Part shown: in pieces, positions 38,736 through 51,991 of the stretch
Layout: the number at the start of each line of letters is the position of its first letter
Position numbering within the stretch: the stretch's first letter is position 1
Source: Escallonia rubra
Lineage: Eukaryota > Streptophyta > Magnoliopsida > Escalloniales > Escalloniaceae
DNA length: 64,000 nucleotides
Direction of reading: 5' to 3'
Assembly: GCA_033065855.1 (NCBI GenBank)
Contig: JAVXUO010001736.1
Coordinates: 12,501 to 76,500, forward strand
Notes under the pieces: generated by a model
The model's database searches: none
Told to the model about the DNA's origin: nothing
What the model saw: only the letters and a program-made list of their open reading frames with translations
Made by a program: the position numbers and the translations under genes

Positions 38736-39098
38736 TGTTGGCTGGTTGTAGAGCTGAAACATGTTAGATAACACTCAAAGAAATAGTTTTAAGGATGCTA
38801 AATAGGTCTGCATTTCAACAGCTAACAAGAGGAGAACACAGCTGAGTAAACAGAGCAGAAAACAGGGGAAAATGGACTAATTTTTTTCACTCAAAGTCAT
38901 TCTTCAGTTCTTAAACTCTAATTTCAGCACAACACACATGCTAGAACCTCCTTTTTGCACTAATAACAAGCTAACAAGTGGCCTACATGCAATATCCAAG
39001 TTAACTCATCTCAATAACCTCGCACAAGACATAACCAAGGTTAACAAAAGCAAAATAGGTAACACTAACAAGTTAGGACAGCACATTACATATCAATA
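38736..39098 (-). repeat. Copia 3' LTR
   Basis: Direct repeat partner of 43210-43572, 363 bp, about 97 percent identical by eye. The terminal dinucleotide on the inner side has mutated (TATTGATATG against TGTTGATATG). Confidence 0.95.
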
Positions 39099-42000
39099 TT
39101 CTCCCCCTTAATGTGATGTCGTTGGACTCCAAATTCTTCTCTGAATTTCTGAAACTTCACTTTCAGAAGTGCCTTGGTGAAGATGTCAGCCATTTGATCT
39201 TCGGACTTGCAAAACTCAAGTTGGATCACTCCTTCATCAATTGCTTCCCGAATGAAATGATGTTTGAGGGCAATATGTCTTGTCCTGCTGTGATAGACAG
39301 GATTCTTAGCCATTGCTATGGCTGATTTGTTGTCACAGTAGAGCTCAGTGGCCCTTTCTTGCTTCTCTCCCACATCATCTAAAATTCTTCTCAACCCAAT
39401 AGCTTGCGAAGTAGCCAACGTTGCTGAAACATACTCAGCTTCAGCTTTGGATTAAGCAACAGTTTGTGTTTCTTGGAGGTCCAAGAAAATATGCCGAAAC
39501 CAAGAGAGAAACAATAGCCCGAGGTGCTCTTCATACCATCTGCACAACCACCCCAATCACTATCACAAAAACCAAACAACCTCAACTCAGAATTTTTGGA
39601 ATACTTGATCCCGTAATCAAATGTGCCTTTAATGTACTTTAGCAACCTCTTTGCTCCTCCAAGGTGGAAATGACTCAGACTTTGCATAAATCGAGAGAGT
39701 AAGCTTGCTGCAAACATAAGGTCCGGTCTTTTTGCCGTGAGGAACATCAAATTTCCAACCAAACTCCAATAAAGAGTTGCATCTACTTTTCTTCCTCCAT
39801 CTTCTTTCTTTAACTTCTCACTCAAAATGAGCGGTATTGCCACAGGATTGCAAGCATGCATACCAACTTCTTTAGAACACTTAAAGCATACTTCTTTTGA
39901 GATATGAACACACCATGTTCATCTTGAACAATTTCCATGCCAAGGAAATGATGTAACAACCCCAAGTCACTCATTTCGTACCTTCACATCATTTCCTCTT
40001 TGAAGGCTCGTATCATTTTCTCATTGTTACCTGTGAGCAACATATCATCAACATAAAGAGCAACAATGAGTATATTAGTTGCACCTTCCTTTTTGACGTA
40101 CAAAGTTGGCTCACTTTTGCTCTCTTTGAAAGCCTTGCTCATAGAAATAGCCATCAATTTCGCTATACCAAGTCCTGAGAGCTTATTTTAGTCCGTACAG
40201 TGTCTTTCATAATCTATACACCTTGGCTTCTTCCCCTTCAATAAGAAATCCTTGAGGTTGCTCAACATACACCTCTTCTTTCAATTCTCCATTCAAGAAG
40301 GCAGATTTGACGTCTAGTTAGATGTAAAAACCAAACTTTATGTGCTGCCACATAAATGAGGGCTCTCACTGTGTCCAAGCATGTTACGGGAGCAAATGTT
40401 TCTTCATGATCAATACCAGGTTGTTGTGTGTAGCTTTTTGCAACCAATCTTGCTTTATTCCTTTGCACTAAGCCATCCGAGTTGTATTTTATCTTGTATA
40501 CCCATTTCACTCCAATTACTTCCTTATGTGATGGCCTATCAACTAACTCCCATGTATTATTTTTCTGAATTACATCGATCTCGTATTTCATAGCCTTTCT
40601 CCAAACTTTCTCCGTCATAGTTTTATCAAAGCTTTGTGGTTCAGCAATACAGAAATTATAACTTTGATATATTACACTCAAATTCTTGGTCTTTCTTGGA
40701 GTTATGCTTGGCGAAGATGAGGCTGAACTTTGAGACGTTGACATGCTTGACGAAGACAATGGTGAACCAGCCCCAAAGGGGAGTTGAGGTGATCCAAAAT
40801 CATTGCCTTCTTCTTCCATTTGCATTTGTTGTGGCTGAAATGATTCAATAGGCAGATTTTCCTTTTCTATTTTGCTATTTTCCCAATTCTATTTAGCATT
40901 TTCATCAAATAATACATCTCGACTGATAATGATTTTATTGGACTTCAAACTGTACAGTTGATAACCTTTTGATCTTGAGCTATAGCTAACAAAAATGCAC
41001 TTCTTGCTTGTCTCATCCAGCTTATACCGCTTTACTTTCGGTATTTTCGCATAACACACGCAACCGAAGACCTTAAAATACCTCATGGACGGTTTTCTAC
41101 CTCCCCAAGCTTCAAAAGGAGTTCGGCTCCACACGGCCTTTGTCGGACACCTATTAATCAAGTACACAGCTGTATAAAAAGCTTCTGCCCAAAAACGTTT
41201 TGGTAGTCTCTTCTCATGTAGCATGGAATTCGCCATCTCCATCACTGTTTGGTTTTTCCTTTTCGATACTCCATTTTGTTGAGAAGTATAGCCAGCGGTT
41301 ACTTGCCTTTCCAAGCTTTCATCTTCAAAAAATTTGTTGAATTCACTTGAGTTGTATTCTTTTCCTCTATCACTCCTCAATGTCTTTATAAAGTAGTCAC
41401 TTTGCTTTTCAGCATAACTCCTAAATTTCTTAAAAATGGCAAATACTTCCTATTTTTGTCTCATGAAATATACCCATGCCATGCGAGTATAATTATCAAT
41501 GAAAAGAATAAAGTACCTATTTTGTGCATTTGAATGTGTTCGCATACGCCTGCAAACATCCGTATGCACTAACTCAAGCTTCCCTTTGGCTCTCCACGCT
41601 ACTTCCTTCATAAATGGGCGGCGATGATGCTTCCCAAGTGCACAACCTTCACACACGCCATGTTTGTCTTCAATAGTAGGCAGCCCTTGCACCAAATTTT
41701 TCTGAAAAAGTTGCTTAAGACCTTGAAAATTTAGATGCCCGAATCTCTCGTGCCATAACCCTGAATCTTCTACGATATGTGCCTTCATTGCAACATCCTT
41801 GACATATTCCAAGGTGAATGGGAAACTTCTATTACTCTCCATTCTTATTTTCTTCACAAGCTGCCTTGGTTGCCCATTGTCATATATCATGCATCCATTG
41901 CCTTCGAAATCGAATTTATAACCATGCTCTAATAGTTGTCCGACACTAAGCAAATTCTGATCTAGGTCAGGAACAAGTAGAACATCTCGAATAAACCTAT

Positions 42001-43110
42001 CTCCTTCTTTGGTTTGAACGCCAATTGTTCATTTTCCTTTAGCCTCAACCAATGCTCCATTTCCCAGCTTTACTTGGGATTTGAAAGTGCTATCCATGTC
42101 TAGGAAAAGACTTTCATTTCCTGTCACGTGATTGCTACAACCACTATCAAGAAACCACACATCTCTCTTATGTTCCATGACACTTTGGCAAGCATAAAAC
42201 AGATTTCCTTCATCTTCCTTTTCTTCCTTAACACTTGCATGCTGAAATTTTTTTGATTTACAGTTCCTGTGCACATGTCCAAATCTCTTACATTTGTGTC
42301 ATTGTGGCTTCCCTTTAAACCAAAAATATTTCTCTACATGGCTGCCCCTTTTACAAATGTTACACTTTTGTGATGCACCATCATCATTCTGCCTTCCCTC
42401 AAAGCTTCTTCTTGTTTTATCTTTTCCCCTAGAATCTTTACCTTTCCCTCCAAATGTATGTTTTCTATTTTCTTCAAGATTCTGGAACTTCCTTTCATCA
42501 TTTTTTGATGAACCAATAGTGAGTTGAGATTGAAAAGCACTCTCAATAGATTTTTCAGAGTGTCTTGCCAATCTTTGCTCACAGGACTTTAAAGAAGCCA
42601 TCAATTCTTGAATTTCTCAGGTAAACTGATTAGAACCTTTTCAACAATTCTTCTGCTGCTAATCTCTTCAGCATAAGACTTCATTTGATTGATTAGATCT
42701 ATAAACTTAGTGAAAAATTTAGCTAAGGTTTCATTCTCTTTCATCTTCATATTTTCAAAATCTCTTCTAAGGGTTTGAAGATTGATAGCTCTTAACTTGT
42801 CATCACCATGGTACTCAACTTTGAGAAGATCTCATGCTTCTTTTGCCTTTGTTGCTCTGATTATTCTGGGAAAGATGGATTTGGTGACTCCTCTTTGGAT
42901 TATAGAAAGAGCATTTGCATCCTTTTGTCGAACCTCCTCCAATTTCTTCTTTTGATTTTCGGTCAAATTCTCCATCGATTCGGGTTCGGTAAACCCATTT
43001 TCAACCAAATCCCACAGCCCCATAGATCTGAAGATTGTTTTCATCTTCACAAACAATAAAATCGCAGTCTTCTTCATCAAACTCTGGAACATAGGCTGGT
43101 TGTGACCCAC
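39086..43110 (-). pseudogene. Copia gag-pol, interrupted
   Basis: Read on the minus strand: gag (43110-42832, then a zinc knuckle CNICKRGSHVEKYFWFKG at about 42300-42350, with the last cysteine lost), protease (FLDSGCSNHV, 42160), gag-pre-integrase (LWHERFGHLNFQGL with CEGCALGKHHRRPF), integrase core (MRSDRGKEYNS, QNGVSKRKN), reverse transcriptase (KWVYKIKYNSDGLVQRNKAR; later KRPDLMFAASLLSRF) and RNase H (ATELYCDNKSAIAMAKNP, HIALKHHFIRE). In-frame stops lie near 42030 (GGA to TGA), 41450 and 40887, a frameshift near 40320, and the YVDD-containing middle of RT (39862-40261) is out of frame. It makes no complete polyprotein. Confidence 0.93.
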
Positions 43111-43209
43111 TAGTATTGGCCATGCTGAAATTTTTGCTCAATCGGTGATTTTGGCGCCGATTCGTCACAACAATCTACCTCTCACGAACCTTGCTCTGAT
43201 GCCAGTAAA

Positions 43210-43572
43210 TGTTGGCTGGTTGTAGAGCTGAAACAGGTTAGATAACACTCAAAGAAGTAGCTTTAAGGATGCTAAATAGGTCTGCATTTCAGCAGCTAAC
43301 AAGAGGAGAACACAGCTGAGTAAACAGAGCAGAAAACAGGGGAAAATGGACTGATTTTTTTCACTCAAAGTCATTCTTCAGTTCTTACACTCTAATTTCA
43401 GCACAACACACATGCTATAACCTCCTTTTTGCACTAATAACAAGCTAACAAGTGGCCTACATGCAATATCCAAGTTAACTCATCTCAATAACCTCACACA
43501 AGACATAACCAAAGTTAACAAAAGCAAAATAGGTAACACTAACAAGTTAGGACAGCACATTACATATCAACA
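43210..43572 (-). repeat. Copia 5' LTR
   Basis: Direct repeat partner of 38736-39098. Ends TG...CA are intact here. Confidence 0.95.
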
Positions 43573-46500
43573 GATCCCATGTTTTGACGTTTTTGCTGAG
43601 ATGTTTGCATTCGAAGCAAAGAAGTGGCTAATGAGCTCCTGCCGTTGTATCAGGACTTGTGATGGTATCCATTACTGCCTAATGTGTTGCTACTCTAAGA
43701 AAATCCCTTGGTAGCATGATTTGTTAGCTGAACTCGCAAGGGAAATCTAAAGAGTTCAATAGCATCACTCGCATTTTGTGCAGTGAGTTTGAATCGGAAC
43801 GTCAACTCTTCATCTCATATCGTGCATGCAATTGTTTGCCCCTTCAAATTTTGTTGAAAGTGGTTTGTTAGCGCTTGCATTTTACGGGGTTGTAAAACGT
43901 AACCAATCTTTGTCGATCATTGTGTATCGAGTTTGCCCTAGATTTTGATGACACTGCAATAAACTTGACAAAAAAAGAGGAAAGTTAGTACCCATGAATC
44001 ATATATGACGCTCATCTTCTTACCCTTTCCAAATGAAAGGAGCATAGTAGAGAATCAACTCTATGGTCAACTTCCAGAAGGACTTGGAAGATTGAAGCTG
44101 CCTAACTATTTGTAAGTTTCTCAAATGAACGTTTACCAGTAGGAATAGCTACGCCGGATGGAAGTATATTGATACGTTCAGTAAACAATTGTCATTGTTG
44201 TTTTGCAGCTGGGCGCATTCAAATCATTTAAATGGGACATTGCCCAGCAGTTATAGCCAGCTCACGAACCTTCTCATGTTGTAAGTGCCACTTTCATCTG
44301 GGTTACTTTTTGCATTATTGCATATCTATTCTTGAAGGTGTTTCATTGATTAATGCAGTGGCATAGCTGCGAACTATATTAGCGGTCAGATACCTGAATA
44401 TATAAGCAACTGGACGCGCATTAATCTTTTGTAAGTTGGAAGTCATCTTTCATTTGCACATGCGAAGTAGGTTAAGTGTTACTCTACTTGTCTTTCTTGT
44501 GTTTTTCGATACTTCAATGTATATGCGTACAGTTTTCAAAAGAAATACAAGTTCTGTCTACCTAATCTACCATTTTTTCTTACATTTAAATGAAACTCTC
44601 TGTGGTAACATAGGCCTACTTGATTATGACTTATGAAGATTGTATCTATGAATTTATTAGGTATATACGGGTATGTTAGGAGAGTAATATAAGCCCCATC
44701 CAATTATTTATGCATAATGTAGATCTACACGTAGAAGAATTCTTACCGGTGCTTGTTACGAGCCGCAGGCTTGTCGTGATAATCATCCTAACCAAGTTCC
44801 AAACCACCGCAATGCGTTAGTGATGCTATAGTTGTTTCTTTTATGGGGAAGGGGAATGGCCTCGATTCTGAAAACCAAACTTTGACTAGCATTTGACTTT
44901 TCTATCAATTTTCGAAAGGTTATTTGAATGCCTAAACATGCTGTCGTTTATTTTTCCCTCAGTAGACTTTTCAGCTAGTACAGATCTAACTTTAATCGCT
45001 ATTTAGTTAAAGGAATATGTAAATCATCCAAGTAACCCTCCAAGCGATGGTTGAAATGTCATATAGTGCTAAAATTTTGAGACAGGAGAACTAACAATAA
45101 GAGGAAAGAATGAGAGAGGGATTTCTTAACCAATGTATCATTCTGAGTGACAATTTGCTGAAATCATATCTTGCCAATGCCAACTCAGGCTTCACGCTGG
45201 AATTCCCTTGTTTGCTCTAGCTCTATTTTTCTGAACATAACATGCCTAATCAACTGAGGAGACAACATTATGAAGAGAGGACAACGAGTTTTTTCATCGA
45301 TTAAGGGCAGGGAATATGATAATGTCATATAGCTTGATATTATTATTGCTCGATATTTCTAGCTCAAAAAAGTTTGCACTGATTACAGGAGTTTCATGGG
45401 AAATAATTTACAAGGACCTATACCTCAAGAGATTTTTAAGTTCCGATTCCTGAATCATTTGTGAGTGCAGTATTTCATTTCCTTTTACCCCTGGTTTAGG
45501 TAACTAACTAATGCTGCATTCACATGGATATACTTTTATCAAAAAACATGGATATACAGCATGCATATTGTAAACTTGTGATGCTGAGTTTAATGTGTGT
45601 TTCAGGGCCATTAGTGACAGCTTCAACATCCAACTGCCCGTATATGCAGACTTGCCCTCTATAAACACCCTGTGAGTGGTCGATTGCATCTTGCCTGCTA
45701 TCTCTTGTTGATACCAATTAAAGTTAAAAAATGGCGTATAAAGATTTGTAAGCAACTGATGTGTCATCCTGCAATGCATTTGCCAATAGGGCCAAATCAT
45801 GTTTTTTCTGGTGCATTAGAACTAAAGGTTCCAGTCAGGACACCACATCAAGTTGATTGTAGATTTTGTTGAACTTGTTTGTATAGCTTTATTGGAACAT
45901 ACCGTATTAAGGCAATCTTCAGCATATATGCGCTTATAGTTTACGAATTACCTTTTATAATGACACTAAAGGTTTCACGATGTGTCCAACCATGAGGTGA
46001 CCACTAATTTAGTATTGGGAATGGTTTAATTTCCTTGTGAAAATGCTACTAAAACAAACAAGTTTTACAAACCTTTGCTAACGATCTGATATCTCTCACC
46101 CTGCCATATGGTATTAAGTAATAGATGCTCAATTGTTAGTTTATGTGTGTCTCACTTCTTGAGATGCTTACACAGGATTATGAGGAATTGCTCAATCACA
46201 GGTCAAATTCCCGAATACATTAGTAACATGTCAGGGCTAAGGCATCTGTAAGCTCCTTTTCATATAGTGTCTCACTCTCATGCAAATTTTGTTGGTCTTA
46301 TGTGGCATGTCCAGTGATATTGTGGAGCATGAAGAACAAGATTTTCAATTAACCCGCGTTTGCAACAAAGATCCTCCTGCTATAGTTCTTTCACCAGTGA
46401 CTTCCCCCTCTGTCTTACATTTCCACGCCCTTTAATCGGGTGTTTATACGTTCCATCATTTAGCGGAATGAGTATCTCTGTTGCACTCTAGTCCTTAATG

Positions 46501-47734
46501 TTATAGTATCACAGCCAGACTATAAATATTGTGACTGCACGTCTGCACCTAAAAGGCAGAGGTTGTTTCATCTTTCTACTAGGCTCCAAGAACAACCCAC
46601 TTCCTCCTCCAAGACCAGACTATAAATATTCTTGATTTTCTTTGCAGCTCTAGTCAGGATATAGGCCTGGGACTGGTTGTTCAACACAATTTGCTACCCT
46701 TGTTGAGTACTTTGTGATATGAAAAAATATCTACTCCCTCTCCTTTCTTCTGAATATGTCGATGGCTTTTGAGTTTTTTTTACTAAAACTGTACTGGTGT
46801 TGTACAAGTTGAAAATTGCTAATAACGAAGTTACAAAGCAAGGTGGAGACTGTAAAACATGGTCCATCCTGAACAAACATAGTATGCAATGTCTTGATGG
46901 AGAAAATATTAGGCTTATATTTTCTCCGAAGAATGATTAAAATATATTAATTTTGTCAGTAGGTAGAGGGGGAAATGAGTGGGATGTTGCATGGTAAACG
47001 GTGAGGCTCTAACCAAATTAACACTTCGGAGTTTGGATAGTCGATTAGTAGCCTTTGCAGCTATCTAGATGATCTTTAAAACACTGTCGTTATAACCCCA
47101 GAGAACTGTTACAAGTTAGGTGACTCTTTGTCACACTTATATGACTGTTCGTGGAGTGATTGGTGACTATGTTTATCTGACATACGCCAAAATAGAATAC
47201 CCACAGGGTTGTGAAATTCAAAAGCTACGAATTAGTATATCAGGCATGTAGGACTCCGTTGTCAAAGCCATCATAAGACTAGTTGTCAGGTTTTTTGGGT
47301 TTATTCTAACATTTGTTAGGAAAGGATGTGACCCTCGGCTTGCAGTGTTTTAAGTTACCGTCTACTCAAAAAGTTTAATTTATGAGATAATAGACCAAAT
47401 AATATATGTCATATTTTAACACTTTCCCTACAAGCTAATAAGAAATAAATCAAGGTGCACCTTCACCCGCAAATTGCAATATTATGAACCCCGCGCGGGG
47501 GGTTTGGGGGGGGGGGGCGAGGATCTGTCCTAGGAGAGTGGGCCCAACGATGTTATCATATTTAACACTTCCCATGATGTGCAAGGCCCCTTCCGCTTAG
47601 AGAGAAATAAATCAAGGTGCACTACTATAAAGTACACATTAAAACATAGTGTGTATAGCACTAACAGAGAGGGAGACCAATTGCAATAGGAAAAATCCAC
47701 ATTGGGACTTTACCAGACTAGAGCTCTCTTAATA

Positions 47735-47808
47735 TGTTGACTTACGATTTGCTCTAAAAGGTTAAGTTGTTAGAGAATAGGCTAAACAATGTATACTCAC
47801 TTTGGACA
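47735..47808. repeat. Solo LTR of the TRIM family at 4677-4984
   Basis: A 74-bp copy running TGTTGACTTACG to TTTGGACA, sharing GCTCTAAAAGGTTAAGTTGTTAGAGA-type sequence with the 73-74 bp LTRs in the SEC5 intron. Same length and ends, no partner copy next to it. Confidence 0.65.
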
Positions 47809-48047
47809 TTCTAAAGAAAATGAATTTGTGCATTATCAATGCTTGTCCTATGTGTCTAGCAGCTAAAGAGCCGGTTAACCACCCTTTGATCCATTGTTCG
47901 TTCACCCAAGAATTGCGGTCCTTTGCTTTCTCTATGTTTGACTGTATGCCAAATAGTTTTCTTCTTTGCTTTATTACTGGGCTCAGGGGTGTATTGAGAA
48001 GCCTTGGCAAACGACTCATTTATGTGTATGGTGGTTTCTTTGGCTAG
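47802..48047 (+). pseudogene. LINE zf-RVT fragment in the LRR intron
   Basis: The 81-codon frame contains CPMCLAAKEPVNHPLIHC, the C-x2-C...H-x4-HC-like zinc-binding signature that ends plant L1-type reverse transcriptases (zf-RVT). The expected C-x2-C...H...HC spacing is kept. Nothing of the reverse transcriptase core is present. It starts right at the TRIM solo LTR, so that insertion may have cut it. Confidence 0.6.
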
Positions 48048-48530
48048 AACATACATGCTCCATTGTGAAGGCGTGTTGGATGTGAAGCAAGTTTTCTTGA
48101 GGTCTCTCTGTTCTTTGACGTCCAATTCTAGGAAAGTTCCTTCTCTCTTTCTTAAACTTTTTAGACATTTTTGCTTAACACTTAGGGGCTGGCTTGACGA
48201 TCTGTGATATTCTTCTTGTGTACATAGGTTTGCCCTCTACGTGTGGCTTCTGCTTCTCTACTAATTCCTTACTTATTGGAAAAAAGGTGATGTTCAATAT
48301 AGATGCTTTTTGGGTTCAATAGTAAAATTGGTGATTAATGCCTTAGAGGATGAATAATGTCCCACAGCTGAAGCTGTACCATCAACCTCTTTGTGTTTAC
48401 TGACTTGGGTAAAACTCCTTAAAGAGTTATTCCGTGTCATGATACGTCTGTTGGTGGGAACAACTCAAGATTCAACGGTTAAATTTTTGCCTCTGCATGA
48501 CTGAAGTATTTTGCCTACATAATAATCTAG

Positions 48531-48640
48531 GTAGCACGGACACGGACACGGTGTTCGACACTGACACCGGACACGGTGTCCGACACCGACACCGGACACG
48601 GTGTCCGACACCGACACCGGACACCGCAGGACATCGCTAT
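48531..48640. repeat. Short tandem repeats of the GGACACGGTGTCCGACACC type
   Basis: After GTAGCACGGACACGG, a roughly 27-bp unit (GACACCGGACACGGTGTCCG) repeats about three times; each unit is itself a palindrome. The same words occur inverted at 55880-56040, so these may be the two ends of one large element (see findings). Confidence 0.85.
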
Positions 48641-48675
48641 TTTTTAATATTTTTTTATTTTATATATATATGGAT

Positions 48676-50350
48676 GGGAGCTGATCCGTTGAGAGCGCTA
48701 GCAAAATAGGAGAAGTTGCAAGCGCGATCTGACCGTCCATCTTGAAAGATGGAAGGCCCAGATCGCGCCTTTTTTGAAAACTGTCAGTCGTCCGCCATAC
48801 TGTATGGCGGACGGGGTTTTTTACCATTTTGCCCCTCCGCGCCTGTCCGCTACACTGTGTGGCGGACGACATTAAAGTCCTGATGGGAGACAGCAAAAAG
48901 ACGTCCGCTATACAGTGTAGCGGACGTCCCGTCAGTCCTTTTTTTAAGTCCGTCCGCTACATAATGTAGCGGACGGTTTGTTGACAGGAATTTTTGTTCT
49001 GTTGTTTGCTTTCCTTTTGGTGTTGTTTGCTTTCCTTGTTCGTATCATTGCAATTCAAAAAGAACTCCAGTCCCACTTCGGCCCAAACTCCGTGACTTCA
49101 CTGTGGTTCCTTCTTTCTCACTATGTCGCTCCAAACAAGGAAAGATCGTCCAACAATTAATCGAAGAATCCATTTCTAGCTCGAGAGATTCAGAATGTAA
49201 AAGTCACATACCAATCTTTAGAACTGGAACCGAAAGAAACAATTGAAAGCATAACAAGAACCCAACATATTTTGATCTAAAATACAAACAACTATATTTG
49301 ATAAATTCTGCGTTTGATAAATACAAACAACTATATTTCCACAATTCCAAAACTATTCCAGGGTTCTTCGTTGACGTTGCAATTTTTGGCTAAAGCTTCG
49401 TTGACGTTGCAATTTTTGGGTAGGAGCTTCGGCCTGTCAAGGACGTTCGGCCTAAACAATGAGTTTGGCTAGGAGCTTCGTTGACGTTGCAATTTTTGGG
49501 CCTTCAGATCTGGATCAATGGTTGCGATTGAAGCTACAGATAAGGATTTTCAGATCTGGGCCTGAGGCCGGAGAATTACCTGGTGCCGGTGGATTCAGCC
49601 AAGAAGTTCTGCTTCTCATTTGCGCCGACGTCGGCATCGTTGTCGATCATTGGTAACTTGTAGCAGTAACGGACACGCGGCACCCACGACATCGTCGATT
49701 CATGTTCAGACTAACTTCCAGTAGCTCGGCGGCGTCAAGTTCCTTAGCCTGATTCTCCGGCCGGGTGCTTCAACAGCAACTCCGTCTCCTTCTCATCACA
49801 CTGCCGAGCACGGCCAATCGGGGGTGATGACGACATACCAGATCTGTCACACAGATCTGGGCGACGACGGGTTAGAGGGTGCGGGCGGCGACGGGATGGA
49901 GGCGACGATAGGGTGGGGGGGGGGGGTGACGGCGGGGTGGGGGATGTTGGAAGGACATAGAGAGATTTTTAGGCTCTGAATAAGGATTTTCACAAGGATC
50001 TTGAAAGCAACAGGGAACGACAAGATAGAAAGAAAAGGAAAAAGGCAGAGAGAGAGAGTGGGGGGCGGATACGGAATCATAGTGGTCCGCGTCCGCTACA
50101 TAATGTAGCGGACAACTCAACAGATTTTGCTGTCACGAGTCAGGACAGGACTTGAATGTCGTCCGCGATACAGTGTAGCGGAGGGGGCGGAAAGGCAAAA
50201 AGGTAAAAAAAATCCCGTCCGCGACACTGTGTCGTGGACGACTGACATTTTTCAAAAAAGGCGCGATCTGGGCCATCCATCTTTCAAGATGGACGGCCAG
50301 ATTGCGCTAGCAAAATAGGCTATTTTGCTAGCGCTCTCAACGGATCAGCT

Positions 50351-50353
<3 letters not shown>
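48676..50353. mobile_element. Foldback element FB1 (1678 bp)
   Basis: Inverted ends GGGAGCTGATCCGTTGAGAG are identical in the first 34 bases on both sides. The left arm reaches about 48976 and the right arm about 50090. Palindromes of the GTCCGC...GCGGAC type lie in the left arm near 48789, 48845, 48902 and 48953, and in the right arm near 50090, 50160 and 50217. The larger CCGTCCATC hairpin is in both arms. The 1.1-kb loop has a three-copy 24-bp repeat (CTTCGTTGACGTTGCAATTT and following) at 49366-49499, a G-run at 49915-49927 and GC-rich, first-exon-like DNA at 49600-49980, probably captured but unrecognised. Both flanks are TA repeats. Confidence 0.8.
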
Positions 50354-50415
<62 letters not shown>

Positions 50416-50419
<4 letters not shown>

Positions 50420-50551
50420 CGTTATCGATTGCTAGCGCTATCACGTTTCTAGCGCTGTTTTGTCGTCCGCTATACAATGTAGCGGACGATAATTCACCGT
50501 CCGCTATATTATATAGCGGACGGTGCTAGTGCTAGCAACGGATCAGCTCCC
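50416..50551. mobile_element. Minimal foldback element FB2 (136 bp)
   Basis: Begins GGGTCGTTATCGATTGCTAG and ends, read inward, GGGAGCTGATCCGTTGCTAG. Between them are only two 23-bp palindromes, at 50464-50488 and 50500-50523, with different variable letters (TATAC and TATAT). TA repeats flank both sides. It may be the smallest form of the family. Confidence 0.7.
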
Positions 50552-50569
50552 ATATATATATATATATAT

Positions 50570-50978
50570 GGGAGCTGATCTGTTGAGAGCGCTAGCAAAA
50601 TAGGCTATTTTGCTAGCGCGATCTGGCCGTCCATCCTGAAAGATGGATGGCCCAGATCGCGCCTTTTTCGAATACTGTCAGTCGTCCGCCATACTGTATA
50701 GCGGACGGCATTTTTTACCTTTTTGCCACTCCGTACCGTCCGCTAAACTGTATCCCGGACGATATTGAAGTCCTGACACGGGACAGCAAAAAGGTATCCG
50801 CTATACAGTGTCGCGGATCTGGCCGTAATACCCAGCCCATCCGCTACATTATGTAGCGAACTACTTTTCTGACATTTTTTTCTCTCTCTCCCTTTTCTAT
50901 CATTAATGCTCTGACTTTTTTTTCTCTCTCTGTCCTTTCTCTCATCTGCTACATTATGTAGCGGACTAGTTTTCTTAC

Positions 50979-51034
<56 letters not shown>

Positions 51035-51991
51035 TTAATGCGCTCTGGCTTTTTTTTTCTCTCTATCTCTCTCCTTTCACAGGTCATAAACCCATAGACA
51101 CCATCTCCCTGCACCCTTCAACCTTCTTCCCCGACCTCAAACCATGCAAAACCCTAAAAGACTTGTCCCAGGTCCACGCTAAATTCATCAAAATCGGCCG
51201 TATACGCGATTTGGAGGTGGTCGGAGGAGAGCAATTTGGAGGTGGTCGAAAGCACTAGATGAAGAAGATCCTTTATTACATGAGACAGCCAGTGGACTTC
51301 TCTTTTACTGCTCTCTTTCTTTGATTCTTGGAGTATTCTTGACAGAGAAATCCTAGAATTGACAACACATTTGCATTTTTAGCCTTCTTTCGCTTTCAGT
51401 TTTTGAAAAATGGCTTAGTACCCATCCGCTACATAATGTAGCGGATGATGGATACCCATTTCTTTCTCTCATAGAATGAATCAGGCCTTGTGTCTCTCTT
51501 TTTGTCTTAAGTCATGTAATGAACCAGTGGCCCTGTATCTCGAGTAAGAGCTTACAGAGCGCATTAATACGAGAGAGAGAGAATGTAAGAAAACTAGTCC
51601 GCTACATTATGTAGCGGATGAGAGAAAGGACAGAGAGAGAAAAAAAAAGTCAGAGCATTAATGATAGAAAAGGGAGAGAGAAAAAAAAATGTCAGAAAAG
51701 TAGTCCGCTACATAATGTAGCGGATGGGCTGGGTATTACGGCCAGATCCGCGACACTGTATAGCGGATACCTTTTTGCTGTCCCGTGTCAGGACTTCAAT
51801 ATCGTCCGGGATACAGTTTAGCGGACGGTACGGAGGGGCAAAAAGGTAAAAAAGGATGTCCGCTATACAGTATGGCGGACGACTGACAGTATTCGAAAAA
51901 GGCGCGATCTGGGCCATCCATCTTTCAGGATGGACGGCCAGATCGCGCTAGCAAAATAGCCTATTTTGCTAGCGCTATCAACGAATCAGCT

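Larger units (their letters stand above)
38736..43572 (-). mobile_element. Ty1/Copia LTR retrotransposon, full-length but coding-dead
   Basis: The two 363-bp LTRs are 38736-39098 and 43210-43572 (TG...CA, about ten differences). In element orientation the right LTR is followed by ACTGGCATCAGAGCAAGG (43183-43205), close to the Copia primer-binding site for initiator tRNA-Met, and the left LTR is preceded by the purine tract AAGGGGGAGAA (39098-39112). The order gag, protease, integrase, reverse transcriptase, RNase H is that of Copia. The expected 5-bp target duplication is not seen: the flanks are GCTCT and GATCC. Confidence 0.95.

Noticed and set aside
48531-48640. CRISPR-like spaced repeats
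   Set aside because: Units are contiguous palindromes without unique spacers, in a plant nuclear context.
50647-51114. Frames MAQIAPFSNTVSRPP... and the RERERE frame, each appearing twice
   Set aside because: They are the same inverted-arm repeat of FB3 read in both arms; products of the repeat, not genes.
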